NCBI GenBank assembly: GCA_019456185.1 | Contig: VRUH01000015.1 | Coordinates: forward strand, 20,180-84,179 | Direction: 5' to 3' | Length of the DNA stretch: 64,000 bases | Origin: Candidatus Glassbacteria bacterium | GTDB taxonomy: Bacteria; Gemmatimonadota; Glassbacteria; GWA2-58-10 | Shown here: one piece after another, positions 53,021 through 61,618 of the stretch | Numbering within the stretch: the stretch's first letter is position 1 | Layout: each line of letters starts with the position of its first letter | The notes under the pieces: generated by a model | What the model was told of the DNA's origin: nothing | Databases searched by the model: none | The model's input: the letters and a program-made list of their open reading frames with translations, nothing else | Program-made: the position numbers and the translations under genes

Positions 53021-55396
53021 ATGAAAACCGGAGCCTGGATTTTGCTGGCGGCAGCCCTGTCTGTCAGCGCCCTTTCCTGTAACCCGTTCAACCAAGCGCA
53101 GCACAAGGAATCTGCTACCTCGGTCGAACGGCCGATAGATAAACTGAGCGGTGTTCATCCCAGGCTCCTGTTGACCGGTACCAGGCTTGAAAGACTCAAG
53201 GCAGGCTTGATGACAACCCATAGCTGGCTCTGGGAAAGATACCGGCAGGACCTGTCATCAATGGTGGCCGCCGCCCGCAGTAAGAACGATCCGGACGACG
53301 TACGCCGGCTCGGTGACATGGCCACGGAGTTGGCGCTCGCCTGGGTGATGACCGGCGATGACAGCCTGTACACTGTCGCCCGCGACCATCTCCTTCGTCT
53401 CACCGACCCGGCTACCTGGGAGGCTCCGGGCTCACTGATCTACCTGATCGGCAGCCATTTCCTGATGGGGATCAGCCTGTCCTACGACTGGCTTTATCCG
53501 AAGCTCACTTCCGCCGAACGGGCTCAGGTGGCCGAATGCCTGGGCCGGGAGGCACAGGCCCAGTACAAGTCGATCGTGAATGGCCGGATATGGTGGCGCA
53601 ACCAGTATTACCAGAACCATTCACACTCAAATTACTGCGGGTTGGCTTTCGCCGCCGCGGCGCTCTGGGGTGAAGACGACCGGGCCGGGCAATGGATGAA
53701 TGTTTGCGAGGAGTTTTTCGACAAATTGCTTGAAGTGTTGCCCGAGGACGGTTCCTCGGTCGAGGGCTACGCCTATGCGGGCTACGGAGCCGAGTATGTA
53801 CTGAATTACTCTGCAATGGCCTCCGATCTGCTGAGCAAGGACTACACCGGTTCACCCTGGATGCAGAATTTTGCCGACTTCCTGTTGCACGGTTTGCTGC
53901 CATACCGCACTCAAAGTACCTGGGCGATGACGTTCGGTGATGGCCCGCAGCGCGGCTGGACCTCCACCGCTCAGCACCTGTTCTACCTGGCATCGGTGTA
54001 CCGTGACGGCCGGGCCCAATGGATGGGCCGGGAGACCGTGGGATTACGGGAAAAAGGACTGGGAAGCCAGGGCTGGATGATGCTGACCTATTACGATCCG
54101 TCCGTGGAGGGGACTCCACCGTTGGATTTTCCAACATCGGCGTATTTCCCGGAAGTCGGTCAGGTGATGATGCGTTCGGCTTGGGACGATACATCAGGAA
54201 CCCTGGTCGGCATCAAGTGCGGGCCGTTCATGGGTAAGTCCCATTCGGCCGGCGCCGAGTTCGACTGGGGTACCGGTCACGCCGAGCCGGATGCGGGTTC
54301 CTTCCAGATTTTTTCACACGGAAAATTCTTGGCGATCGGGGCTCTCTACACCGGGTTCAAGCTGACCGGGAATCATAACGCGATGCTGTTCAAAGGCAAG
54401 GGCCAGCTTGGTGAAAACATGCCAGGCTTCGCTTCGATCGAAGCACTTGAATTCGGGCATTATCCGCAGATAGTTCACACCAGCTTCAGTCCCGAAACGG
54501 ATTATGTGGTTGGTGATGTGGCGAAAGCCTATCACCCGGCGCTCGGAGTCGAAAAATACCTGCGACACTGGTTGTATTTAAAACCGGATATCCTGCTGGT
54601 TGCAGACGAGATTGAACTCTCCGGGAAGGGCATGGTTTACGATTTCCCCGCTCCCGAGCTTGAAACCGGCCTGGGGATGACTCATAACCGGTACGGACAG
54701 GTTACAGGCAATGAGGGAGAGGCTTATACAATTTTCGAAGGTGCCGGGGGAATATACAGGATTTACGCCTGCTATCTCGATAACTCGCCGGAGCAGGCTG
54801 ATTATTCAGTACTGGTCGATGGTAGGGAAATCCATAGTTGGAAGAGCCACAACGAAAATATCGACGATAACCTGATTGCGGTTACTCCTCCTGTCGAGCT
54901 GATAAAAGGCAGCCGGATATCATTCCGTGGCTCTGGAATGACAGATTACTGGCGGTTGACAAAAATGGCCGCTTACAGCGAAGAGATAGCCGTGCCGAGG
55001 AGCGCGCGGTGGCTGATGCATTTCGAGCCGGACACCAGGGTTGAAATGGAGGCTGCACGAATTTCAGTGCATTCCGGCGGAGTGTCACTCGATTACTATT
55101 TTCTGGCACCGGAAGGCGCTGAGCCGAATGTGGAGGAACATGTGACAGCTGGAGCCGACCTCGAGCCGTTCAATTATGAAACCACCAGGAGACTGGTAGT
55201 GGAGCCTGAATTCAGCTGCGAAAGTTTGACAGTGATCACTCTGATCAACCTGAGGCACAGTACCGACCAACCATTACAGGGAGTGGCCAGCAGCCGGGAA
55301 GGGGATGCCACTGAGATCCGCTGGATAAAAAACGGCACCAAAAGAAGTATCAACTGGTCGCTGCTTAAGCGATCGTTCAGTCTTGACGAGAAATAA
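53021..55396 (+). CDS. Heparinase II/III-family polysaccharide lyase, lipoprotein
   Basis: 791 aa. The lipobox is VSALSC (Cys20). The N-terminal toroid starts with the family phrase VHPRLLLTGTRLERLK and contains YLIGSHFLMGISLSYDWLYP, WRNQYYQNHSHSNYCGLAFA and SSVEGYAYAGYGAEYVLNYS; the Asn-His pair and Tyr residues match the DUF4962/heparinase II N-terminal active site. The beta-sandwich part has SAGAEFDWGTGHAEPDAGSF, a second catalytic-type His-containing HADxGSF-like motif, and ALYTGFKLTGNHNAMLF. Family members cleave uronic-acid-containing glycans (heparan, alginate, ulvan-like) by beta-elimination. GGAG precedes the ATG. Likely co-transcribed with the BNR-propeller gene. Confidence 0.88.
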   Translation: MKTGAWILLAAALSVSALSCNPFNQAQHKESATSVERPIDKLSGVHPRLLLTGTRLERLKAGLMTTHSWLWERYRQDLSSMVAAARSKNDPDDVRRLGDMATELALAWVMTGDDSLYTVARDHLLRLTDPATWEAPGSLIYLIGSHFLMGISLSYDWLYPKLTSAERAQVAECLGREAQAQYKSIVNGRIWWRNQYYQNHSHSNYCGLAFAAAALWGEDDRAGQWMNVCEEFFDKLLEVLPEDGSSVEGYAYAGYGAEYVLNYSAMASDLLSKDYTGSPWMQNFADFLLHGLLPYRTQSTWAMTFGDGPQRGWTSTAQHLFYLASVYRDGRAQWMGRETVGLREKGLGSQGWMMLTYYDPSVEGTPPLDFPTSAYFPEVGQVMMRSAWDDTSGTLVGIKCGPFMGKSHSAGAEFDWGTGHAEPDAGSFQIFSHGKFLAIGALYTGFKLTGNHNAMLFKGKGQLGENMPGFASIEALEFGHYPQIVHTSFSPETDYVVGDVAKAYHPALGVEKYLRHWLYLKPDILLVADEIELSGKGMVYDFPAPELETGLGMTHNRYGQVTGNEGEAYTIFEGAGGIYRIYACYLDNSPEQADYSVLVDGREIHSWKSHNENIDDNLIAVTPPVELIKGSRISFRGSGMTDYWRLTKMAAYSEEIAVPRSARWLMHFEPDTRVEMEAARISVHSGGVSLDYYFLAPEGAEPNVEEHVTAGADLEPFNYETTRRLVVEPEFSCESLTVITLINLRHSTDQPLQGVASSREGDATEIRWIKNGTKRSINWSLLKRSFSLDEK

Positions 55397-55525
55397 AGTA
55401 AATGCTGCCAGCGCAATGTTCCTAAGGAGAGTGAATGTTTCCAAATGTTATAAGAGAAAGACAAATCCGGTCTGCCTGCTGTTTGATTTTCTTTCTCAGC
55501 TGGTGACTGCTTGCCCTACGGTTTG

Positions 55526-55668
55526 TGACCATTTTTTCGATGGAAATATTTGAAGTGAATAGTAGAGCAGTCAAACCGCCATCGCCCGAATCAGCTCAAT
55601 CAATTCTCGTGGCATATCCCGCAGAAAAGTTTTAAAGTAGTCAACTACACTCCGCCAATTTTTGAACG
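55526..55668 (+). repeat. Intergenic repeat, left half, degenerate
   Basis: Left end TGACCATTTTTTCGATGG is a decayed terminal repeat. The minus strand encodes VVDYFKTFLRDMPRELIELI...AV and a stop, then the core GTCAACTACACTCCGCC. The right half is missing. It lies between the heparinase gene and the integrase remnant. Confidence 0.6.
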
Positions 55669-55713
55669 TCAAAATTAATTAAGAATAGTTCAGGTTGGTG
55701 GGAGATAGTATAC

Positions 55714-55792
55714 TGACCTACTCCCCTGTTTTAGGTCCAGGTATAATGTCAGTATTCGATGTTCAAAAGACTCATTTACGGGGGTAAGGTCA
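55714..55792. repeat. 79-bp miniature element with two IS3-type ends
   Basis: Starts TGACCTACTCCCCTGTTTT and ends, reversed, TGACCTTACCCCCGTAAATG. Two ends of the same type face each other with only about 25 bp between them, as in an extreme internal-deletion derivative. No target duplication seen. Confidence 0.6.
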
Positions 55793-55833
55793 GTCCTTAT
55801 TATCCGTCCAGTTCCATCAACTTGTTCTGAAGG

Positions 55834-56109
55834 GGTACACCACGAACCGGGAGACCCTACGTATCGATCCACAAGGTCGTTGACAGGGAAATTCACAGGC
55901 TCGGGTTAAAGGCAGAGGACGGGTCAAAACTCCGTTTTCATGATTTCCGCCATTTCAGGGCAAGCCAGTGGATCAATGCCGGCGCAAGTCTCGAAGATGT
56001 CCAGGTTGCTCTTGGACACAGGAGCAGGATAACAACGGAGAAGTATGTCACAGTAGATAAGCAGGCTGTCGGGGCAAGGCTGAGCCTAATCAAAAGCCCT
56101 GATAGATAG
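55834..56109 (+). pseudogene. Tyrosine recombinase (phage-type integrase), C-terminal remnant
   Basis: 91 codons without a start, ending in TAG at 56107. The frame reads GTPRTGRPYVSIHKVVDREI, then LRFHDFRHFRASQWINAGAS, LEDVQVALGHRSRITTEKYV and a tail. This is the catalytic end of a tyrosine recombinase with HxxR (HDFR), the second His in LGHRS and the nucleophile Tyr in TEKYV all kept. The N-terminal arm and core-binding domains and the first catalytic Arg are deleted. It lies 120 bp from the 3' end of tRNA-Lys and points towards it, the usual position of an island integrase. Confidence 0.88.
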
Positions 56110-56147
56110 CATCTACCAGGGCTTAATTCAAAGGAGTTCAATGCTAA

Positions 56148-56170
56148 TTTGTCACAGTTTTGGCACAGTT
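56148..56170 (+). promoter_or_regulatory. Putative integrase arm-type site, right end of island
   Basis: TTTGTCACAGTT, two bases, GGCACAGTT, matching 22084-22106 at 21 of 23 positions and lying 57 bp from the tRNA-Lys 3' end, just after the integrase remnant. Role inferred. Confidence 0.5.
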
Positions 56171-56226
56171 GGCTTCCAGAGCAACTGCCGGTTGTGACAA
56201 AGAATCGTGTAACCCCCTGCAAAATA

Positions 56227-56302
56227 TGGTGAGCCGTACAGGGATCGAACCTGTGACCCGCTGCTTAAAAGGCAGCTGCTCTACCAACTGAGCTAACGGC
56301 TC
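56227..56302 (-). tRNA. tRNA-Lys(TTT), intact
   Basis: A full cloverleaf on the minus strand: acceptor GAGCCGT/ACGGCTC, D arm GCTC...GAGC, anticodon arm GCTGC-CTTTTAA-GCAGC with anticodon TTT, T arm ACAGG TTCGATC CCTGT, discriminator A and encoded CCA. It is the integration target: its 3' 49 bases (56227-56275) are repeated at 21910-21958 and, diverged, at 9260-9298. It stays functional because the island restores its 3' end. Confidence 0.96.
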
Positions 56303-56361
56303 ATGGTAATCAGTGGCTAATATTTATTCTATCCAACTTTCACCGCCGGGCGGGTAACCAC

Positions 56362-57648
56362 TCAGAACCCGTACCCGCGGTTGATAATCTGGTCCCGCTG
56401 TACTCCCACACTCACCAGCTTGATCGGACAGTTCATGATCTCGCCGATGCGTTCGAGGTATGCACGCGCCTCGGCAGGGAGTTCATCGTACTCGGTGATA
56501 TCACCGGTCGGGCTCTGCCAGCCCTGCATGGTTTCATAAATCGGCTCGCAGTTCTCCAGCACGTCGGGATCGTGGGGGAACTCGGTCAAAATCTGTCCGT
56601 TGTGACGGTAAGCGTTGCAGATCCTGATCTCATCCAGCGAGTCGAGCACGTCGAGCTTGGTCACCGCCAGTCCTGTCAGACCGTTGATCCGCTGGCTGTA
56701 GCGGGTAACCACGGCGTCGAACCAGCCGCAGCGACGGGGCCTGCCGGTGGTGGCGCCGTACTCGGCGCCGAGTTCGCGGAGACGCTCGCCGTCGGGGCCG
56801 GTCAATTCGGTCGGCATCGGGCCGTTACCCACCCTGGTAGTGTAGGCTTTCACCACTCCCAGCACGTGGTCGATCATCCGCGGGCCGATACCAAGCCCGG
56901 CCAGCGCTCCGCCAATACTCGTGTTGCTGGAGGTGACATACGGGTACGTGCCGTGGTCCACGTCCAGCATCAGGCCCTGAGCACCCTCCAACAGGAGGTT
57001 CTGGCCATCGGCCAGTCGTTCGTGGATCAGCAGGGAAACGTCGGCCTCCAGCTCCAGAAACTCGTCGCGGTGCTGAATCAACCCGGCGGTCACCTCGGCG
57101 GCGTCCACCCGCTCGTCGCTGCCGATCGCCCCGAGCAGCTTGTTTTTCAATTCCACGTTTGCTTCAATCTTGGCGCGCAGCTTGGCGGTGTCGTGGAAAT
57201 CCATCACTCGGATCCCGCAGCGGCTGATCTTGTCTTCGTAGGCCGGGCCGATCCCGCGGCCGGTGGTACCGATTTTTCCCTTGCCCCTGGCCGTCTCGCG
57301 CTCGCGGTCGAGTACCTTGTGGTAATCCAGCAGAAGGTGCGCCTTGGAACTGATCTTGATCCGGCCGCCGGTGGAAATACCGCTCTCTTCCAGGCTGCGG
57401 CGTTCCTCGCTGAAACCGGCCGGGTCGATCACCACGCCGTTGCCGATAACGCAGACAGGCTGGGGGAAAATAATCCCGCTGGGAATCTGATGCAGGATAA
57501 ACTGGGTCCCTTCGACCACCACCGTGTGGCCGGCGTTGGCGCCGCCCTGGAACCGGGCCACGAGATCGGCCTTGCTGGCCAGGTAGTCGACAATTTTTCC
57601 CTTGCCCTCATCTCCCCACTGGGAGCCGATAACAACAAGCGATGGCAC
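56362..57648 (-). CDS. purA: Adenylosuccinate synthetase
   Basis: 428 aa from the GTG at 57648, with GGAG five bases upstream and the start right at the family N terminus; the longer frame to 57747 is not needed. It joins IMP and aspartate using GTP to make adenylosuccinate in AMP synthesis. Motifs: GSQWGDEGKGKIVDYLA (P-loop with catalytic Asp), GGANAGHTVVV (catalytic His), IGTTGRGIGPAYEDK, LLEGAQGLMLDVDHGTYPYVTSSN, RVGNGPMPTEL and the C-terminal TKLDVLD (guanine-binding). Length and all motifs are normal. It marks the start of backbone genes to the right of tRNA-Lys. Confidence 0.97.
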   Translation of the reverse strand: MPSLVVIGSQWGDEGKGKIVDYLASKADLVARFQGGANAGHTVVVEGTQFILHQIPSGIIFPQPVCVIGNGVVIDPAGFSEERRSLEESGISTGGRIKISSKAHLLLDYHKVLDRERETARGKGKIGTTGRGIGPAYEDKISRCGIRVMDFHDTAKLRAKIEANVELKNKLLGAIGSDERVDAAEVTAGLIQHRDEFLELEADVSLLIHERLADGQNLLLEGAQGLMLDVDHGTYPYVTSSNTSIGGALAGLGIGPRMIDHVLGVVKAYTTRVGNGPMPTELTGPDGERLRELGAEYGATTGRPRRCGWFDAVVTRYSQRINGLTGLAVTKLDVLDSLDEIRICNAYRHNGQILTEFPHDPDVLENCEPIYETMQGWQSPTGDITEYDELPAEARAYLERIGEIMNCPIKLVSVGVQRDQIINRGYGF

Positions 57649-57766
57649 AACAACTCCGGGCAGTTTGAACGTTGATGCGGAACTTGAGCGTGGATACGCC
57701 TTTGCAAGAATGTTAAGATAGCCGCGCTGCGGCTGAGTGTCAAGCACTCCGGCCGGATGGGAACTC

Positions 57767-58531
57767 TCACAGTCCCGTGGGGGCTGGAATCAACTTGCAG
57801 TCCAGCTCGAATTTCTGCCGAAGGTGGTCTCCGAGTGCGAGCAGGCCGGGCACCTCGGTGGCGTAGTGGCCGGCAAAAACCACGTTGACTCCGAACTCGC
57901 GGGCGAAATGGTAGACGGTATGGTTCTGCTCGCCGGTGACGAACGTATCGATCCGTTCGCTTAACGGCTCGTCCAGTAATTTATTGCCGTCCCCGGCGAT
58001 AATCCCCACCCGGCGGACTTCTTCCGGCCCGAACGTCAGCACGTGGCAGTCGGTATCCAGGATTTCGTCAAGGCGGCGGACAAAACTTTCCAGCCTCTCC
58101 GGCCGCGGATTCTCGGCCAGCGTGCCGACCGGCAGGCCCGAGTCGAGCACCAGCGCACCCCTGTCCTCCAGTTCCAGCAGCCGCGCGATCCGGGCATTGT
58201 GGCCGAGTTGCGGATGGAAATCGAGCGGAAAGTGGGCGGCGTAGAGCGAGATCCCCGCAGCCAGCAGGGTTTTTACCCGTTCGCAGTGGCTGCCGGTAAT
58301 CGCCAGCGGCTGGCCCCAGAACAGGCCGTGGTGGACGATCAGGAATTTCCGACCCATCGAGGCGCAGCGTTCGAACGTTTCCCGGCAGCCGTCGACCGCC
58401 AGGGTCACATTCTCCACCCGCTCGTCGCCCTCGACCTGCAGGCCGTTGAGCGACTTGTCGATACCGGCCCAGTTGTCGATTTCCAGGACCTCGTCCAGGT
58501 GGGCCGCCAGCTCTTTGCGTGCGATTGTCAT
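57767..58531 (-). CDS. Nif3-like dinuclear metal-centre protein (DUF34/YbgI family)
   Basis: 254 aa. Metal-binding features of the family: DKSLNGLQVEGD, FLIVHHGLFWGQP (two His), LYAAHFPLDFHPQLGHNARI (His and Asp) and the C-terminal VNVVFAGHYATEVPG (His and Glu). The family forms hexameric toroids with two metals per subunit and is linked to GTP cyclohydrolase-I-like activity in some members, but its general role is unsettled. It lies 18 bp after the SerA stop and may be co-transcribed with it. Confidence 0.93.
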   Translation of the reverse strand: MTIARKELAAHLDEVLEIDNWAGIDKSLNGLQVEGDERVENVTLAVDGCRETFERCASMGRKFLIVHHGLFWGQPLAITGSHCERVKTLLAAGISLYAAHFPLDFHPQLGHNARIARLLELEDRGALVLDSGLPVGTLAENPRPERLESFVRRLDEILDTDCHVLTFGPEEVRRVGIIAGDGNKLLDEPLSERIDTFVTGEQNHTVYHFAREFGVNVVFAGHYATEVPGLLALGDHLRQKFELDCKLIPAPTGL

Positions 58532-58549
58532 CGGTCATGCCTCAGGCGT

Positions 58550-60127
58550 TCAGGGTACATACATCCGCTTGACAAGCTGCATCCCCTTGACTTTCCTCAG
58601 TTTCTCCACGACCACGTCGGAGGCGGCCGTGTCGGTGCTGACCAGCGAGAGCGTATTCTTGTTGGTCTCTTCGCGGCCCAGACGGTACTCGCCGATATTA
58701 ATCCCGGCATCGCCCAGGATGCCGCCCACCTGGCCGATCACACCCGGCACGTCCTGGTTCTTGAGCGCCAGCAGGTGGCCGCGGGGGTTGACGTCCATGA
58801 AGAACTCGTTGATCCGCACTATCCGCGGCAGTTCCTCGCCGAACACGGTCCCGTCCATCCGGCACGATTCCTTCTGGGTCTTGACCGAGACGATTACCAG
58901 GTTGGTGTAGTCGTCGCTCTCGGTCAGCGTGCTCTCGACCTTGATCCCGCGGCTTCTGGCCAGATAGGGGGCGTTGACGAAATTGACGTTGCCGCCGGTG
59001 GCCGGGGTGAGTATCCCCTTGAGCACCGCCAGCTTGAGCGGCTCCGCCGCATCCCGGCACTCGCCGGCCAGCGCCAGGGTCACCTTCTCGATCGCCCCGT
59101 CGATGAACTGCGCGGCGAACACGCCGATCCGCTCGGTAAGCTCGATAAAGCGGCCGAACCGCTCCAGAACGCCGGTGTCGGTGAGCGGCAGATTGACCGC
59201 GTTGTCGCAGGCTCCGCCCTTGAGCGCGGCGATAATCTGGCGGGCGATCTGCACGCCGACGTTGATCTGGGCCTCGCGGGTTGAGGCTCCCAGGTGGGGA
59301 GTCGACACCACGCGTTCGTGCTCCACCAGCTCGCGGCATTCCGGCGGCTCCTTGCTGTAGACATCGAGCGCCGCCCCGGCGATCTTTCCAGCCTTCAGCG
59401 CATCCAGCAGCGCGGCCTCATCCACCAGCGCCCCGCGTGCGCAGTTGACCAGCAGCGCGGAATTTTTCATTTTAGCCAGCCGGGCGGCGTTGACCATCCC
59501 TTTGGTCTCCTCGGTGGCGGGTACGTGCAGGGTGATGATATCGGCATTCTCGAACAGCGCATCCAGCTCCACCAGCCCGATATCGTTCTCCGCGGCCCGT
59601 TCGGCGGGGTAGTAGGGGTCGAACGCGATCACTTTCATCCGCAGCGACTGGGCCACCCGGGCCACGTGCGAACCGATCCGTCCCAGTCCGACCACGCCCA
59701 GGGTTTTGCCCTGCAGTTCGCTGCCCACATACAGGGAGCGGTCCCAGCGGCCCTCTTTCAGCGACCTGTCCGCCTGGGGGATATTGCGCGCCAGCGAAAC
59801 TATCAGGCCCACCGTGTGTTCGGCCGCGGCGATCGTGTTGCCGTCGGGCGTGTTCATCACCACGATACCCTTCTCGGTGGCGGCGTCCAGATCGACATTG
59901 TCGACGCCCACGCCGGCCCGGCCGATCACGCGCAGCTTGTCCGCCGCCTCGATCACCTTGCGGGTCACTTTCGCTCCGCTGCGGATCACCAGGCCGTCGG
60001 CCCCGGCAACCGCCGCTGCCAGCTCGTCCTCGCTCAGCCCTGTTTTGACTTCCACTTCCACGCCATCGGCCTGCTCCAGTATCTCCAGACCCTCGGCGGA
60101 TACTTTGTCTGCAACCAGTACTTTCAT
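58550..60127 (-). CDS. serA: D-3-phosphoglycerate dehydrogenase, long form with ACT domain
   Basis: 525 aa, the long form. It oxidises 3-phosphoglycerate to phosphohydroxypyruvate, the first step of serine synthesis. Substrate and NAD domains: [52 protein letters not shown] (GxGxxG), [18 protein letters not shown] (catalytic Arg), then the Glu and [14 protein letters not shown] (catalytic His). An allosteric substrate-binding domain (about 320-450) and an ACT domain (about 452-525: [20 protein letters not shown]) follow, so serine feedback is likely. The DUF1015 gene ends 2 bp upstream of its start. Confidence 0.96.
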   Translation of the reverse strand: MKVLVADKVSAEGLEILEQADGVEVEVKTGLSEDELAAAVAGADGLVIRSGAKVTRKVIEAADKLRVIGRAGVGVDNVDLDAATEKGIVVMNTPDGNTIAAAEHTVGLIVSLARNIPQADRSLKEGRWDRSLYVGSELQGKTLGVVGLGRIGSHVARVAQSLRMKVIAFDPYYPAERAAENDIGLVELDALFENADIITLHVPATEETKGMVNAARLAKMKNSALLVNCARGALVDEAALLDALKAGKIAGAALDVYSKEPPECRELVEHERVVSTPHLGASTREAQINVGVQIARQIIAALKGGACDNAVNLPLTDTGVLERFGRFIELTERIGVFAAQFIDGAIEKVTLALAGECRDAAEPLKLAVLKGILTPATGGNVNFVNAPYLARSRGIKVESTLTESDDYTNLVIVSVKTQKESCRMDGTVFGEELPRIVRINEFFMDVNPRGHLLALKNQDVPGVIGQVGGILGDAGINIGEYRLGREETNKNTLSLVSTDTAASDVVVEKLRKVKGMQLVKRMYVP

Positions 60128-60129
60128 GA

Positions 60130-61476
60130 TTACTCCTGTCTGAAACGCCGCTGGTCCAGGTTGATTTTATTGATCACCATCCCGGTGAGCATCTTGGGGT
60201 AGAAGTCGGTTGATTTCTGCGGCATGAATTCCCCGTTGTCGGCCACCGCCACCACCTCGTCCACGCCGGTCGGGTTGAGGAAGAACACGGCCTGATATTT
60301 TCCGTCGGGAGCGGTAACCATCTCCAGCGCCTCGGCGGGGTCGCGAAGGTAGGCGACATTGCGCTGGTGCTCCAGGTCCTCGGCGCTGATCCCCAGCCGG
60401 TGCTCGAAAATAAGTTTGTGCAGGAGATTGACGTCAAGCCCCTTCCACTGGCCGCTGCCGGCTCCCGGGATCAGCTTGTCGGGGTTGGAGGAGCTTTTCA
60501 GGGCCAGCCGCACCAGGGTGCCGTGGCCCCTTGCCGCCAGCAGGAACTTACGGCCGCCGGATATATTATCCAGCGCGGCCAGCAGGTTTTTTGCATTTGG
60601 TTCTCCGGCATCGCTTATCTCGAAATCCGCTGCTAATTTTTCCAGCAGCCCGGCGACCGAGAAGCCCTCCAGGCCGAACAGGACCCGGTGGGTGGGCAGG
60701 ACACTCAGGCCCGGATCATGGGCGCTGACAAAACTCATCATCGCCCGGTCGATAGCCTCGTTGCCGGTCACCGGCACGCCGTTGGCCGCCATCTCGCGGC
60801 AATAGGCGAGCGCGGTCTCGTAGCGGTGATGACCGTCGGCGATATACAGGCTGCGGCCGGCCATCAGGCGCTGGACCTCGGCGGTCGCTTCCGGATTGTC
60901 GATCCGCCACATGCGATGCACGGTACCATCGCCCTCGGTGACCTCGATCACCGGTTCAGCCGAGCCGGTGGCCTGTTCCAGCACGCCGTTGACCTCGCCC
61001 TGCGGGTCGTGGTAGAGCATGAACAACTGGCCGAACTGGCTGCCGGTGGCCCGGGTCAGTTCCAGGCGGTCCGCCTTGGGGCCGCTGTGGGTTTTCTCGT
61101 GAGGCCTGACAACCCCGTCGGCATAGTCGTGCAGCCGTCCCAGCCCGACAAACCCCCTGCGGGTGCGCTGTTCGCCGGTGCCGGGCACGCGGTATGTCTG
61201 GTGATACGGGTAGATGCATGGTTTGTCGCTGCGCACCAGGACGCCGTCGTCCAGCCACCGGTTATATAAGTCGGCCACGCCGGCGAAATGCCGCCGGAGG
61301 TCCGCTCCGGAGGGCGCCGAGCAGATCAGGCGGGCGATACTGTACGGGCTCCGGGCCAGGTATCGTTCGCGGTCGCTGGTGGAGATTTTATCGTAGGGCT
61401 GGGTTACGAGCTCGTCGAACGGACCGGCCTTTGCCGGGTCGAAACTCACTCCCCGAAACGGAAATATTTCTGCCAT
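60130..61476 (-). CDS. DUF1015-family protein
   Basis: 448 aa. Typical DUF1015 words: [94 protein letters not shown] and a late [11 protein letters not shown]. The gene is known to occur beside serA in many bacteria, as here (2 bp apart). Function is not established; a role in serine metabolism, such as a serine kinase-like enzyme, has been suggested for relatives. The HEKT and ADGHHRYET motifs look like an active site. Confidence 0.93.
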   Translation of the reverse strand: MAEIFPFRGVSFDPAKAGPFDELVTQPYDKISTSDRERYLARSPYSIARLICSAPSGADLRRHFAGVADLYNRWLDDGVLVRSDKPCIYPYHQTYRVPGTGEQRTRRGFVGLGRLHDYADGVVRPHEKTHSGPKADRLELTRATGSQFGQLFMLYHDPQGEVNGVLEQATGSAEPVIEVTEGDGTVHRMWRIDNPEATAEVQRLMAGRSLYIADGHHRYETALAYCREMAANGVPVTGNEAIDRAMMSFVSAHDPGLSVLPTHRVLFGLEGFSVAGLLEKLAADFEISDAGEPNAKNLLAALDNISGGRKFLLAARGHGTLVRLALKSSSNPDKLIPGAGSGQWKGLDVNLLHKLIFEHRLGISAEDLEHQRNVAYLRDPAEALEMVTAPDGKYQAVFFLNPTGVDEVVAVADNGEFMPQKSTDFYPKMLTGMVINKINLDQRRFRQE

Positions 61477-61618
61477 CTGATACTTGCCCCGCTGTTGGGT
61501 ACTGGGATATGGATATCTGCGAAATTCCTGCGGAAAAAGCGTTTGTACGACGTGCTGGAAGTATAATAAAAGAGAAGAATCGCCGAAAGAGTTTTACGCT
61601 CGGGTGGTCGGCGGCTGC

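Noticed and set aside
56572..57675. Plus-strand frame of 367 codons opposite purA
   Set aside because: Antisense shadow of a highly conserved housekeeping gene; the product has no recognisable domain.
58043..59284. Plus-strand frame of 413 codons opposite the Nif3-like and serA genes
   Set aside because: Covers two unrelated genes in antisense, low-complexity-looking product rich in Asp, His and Leu, no start signal.
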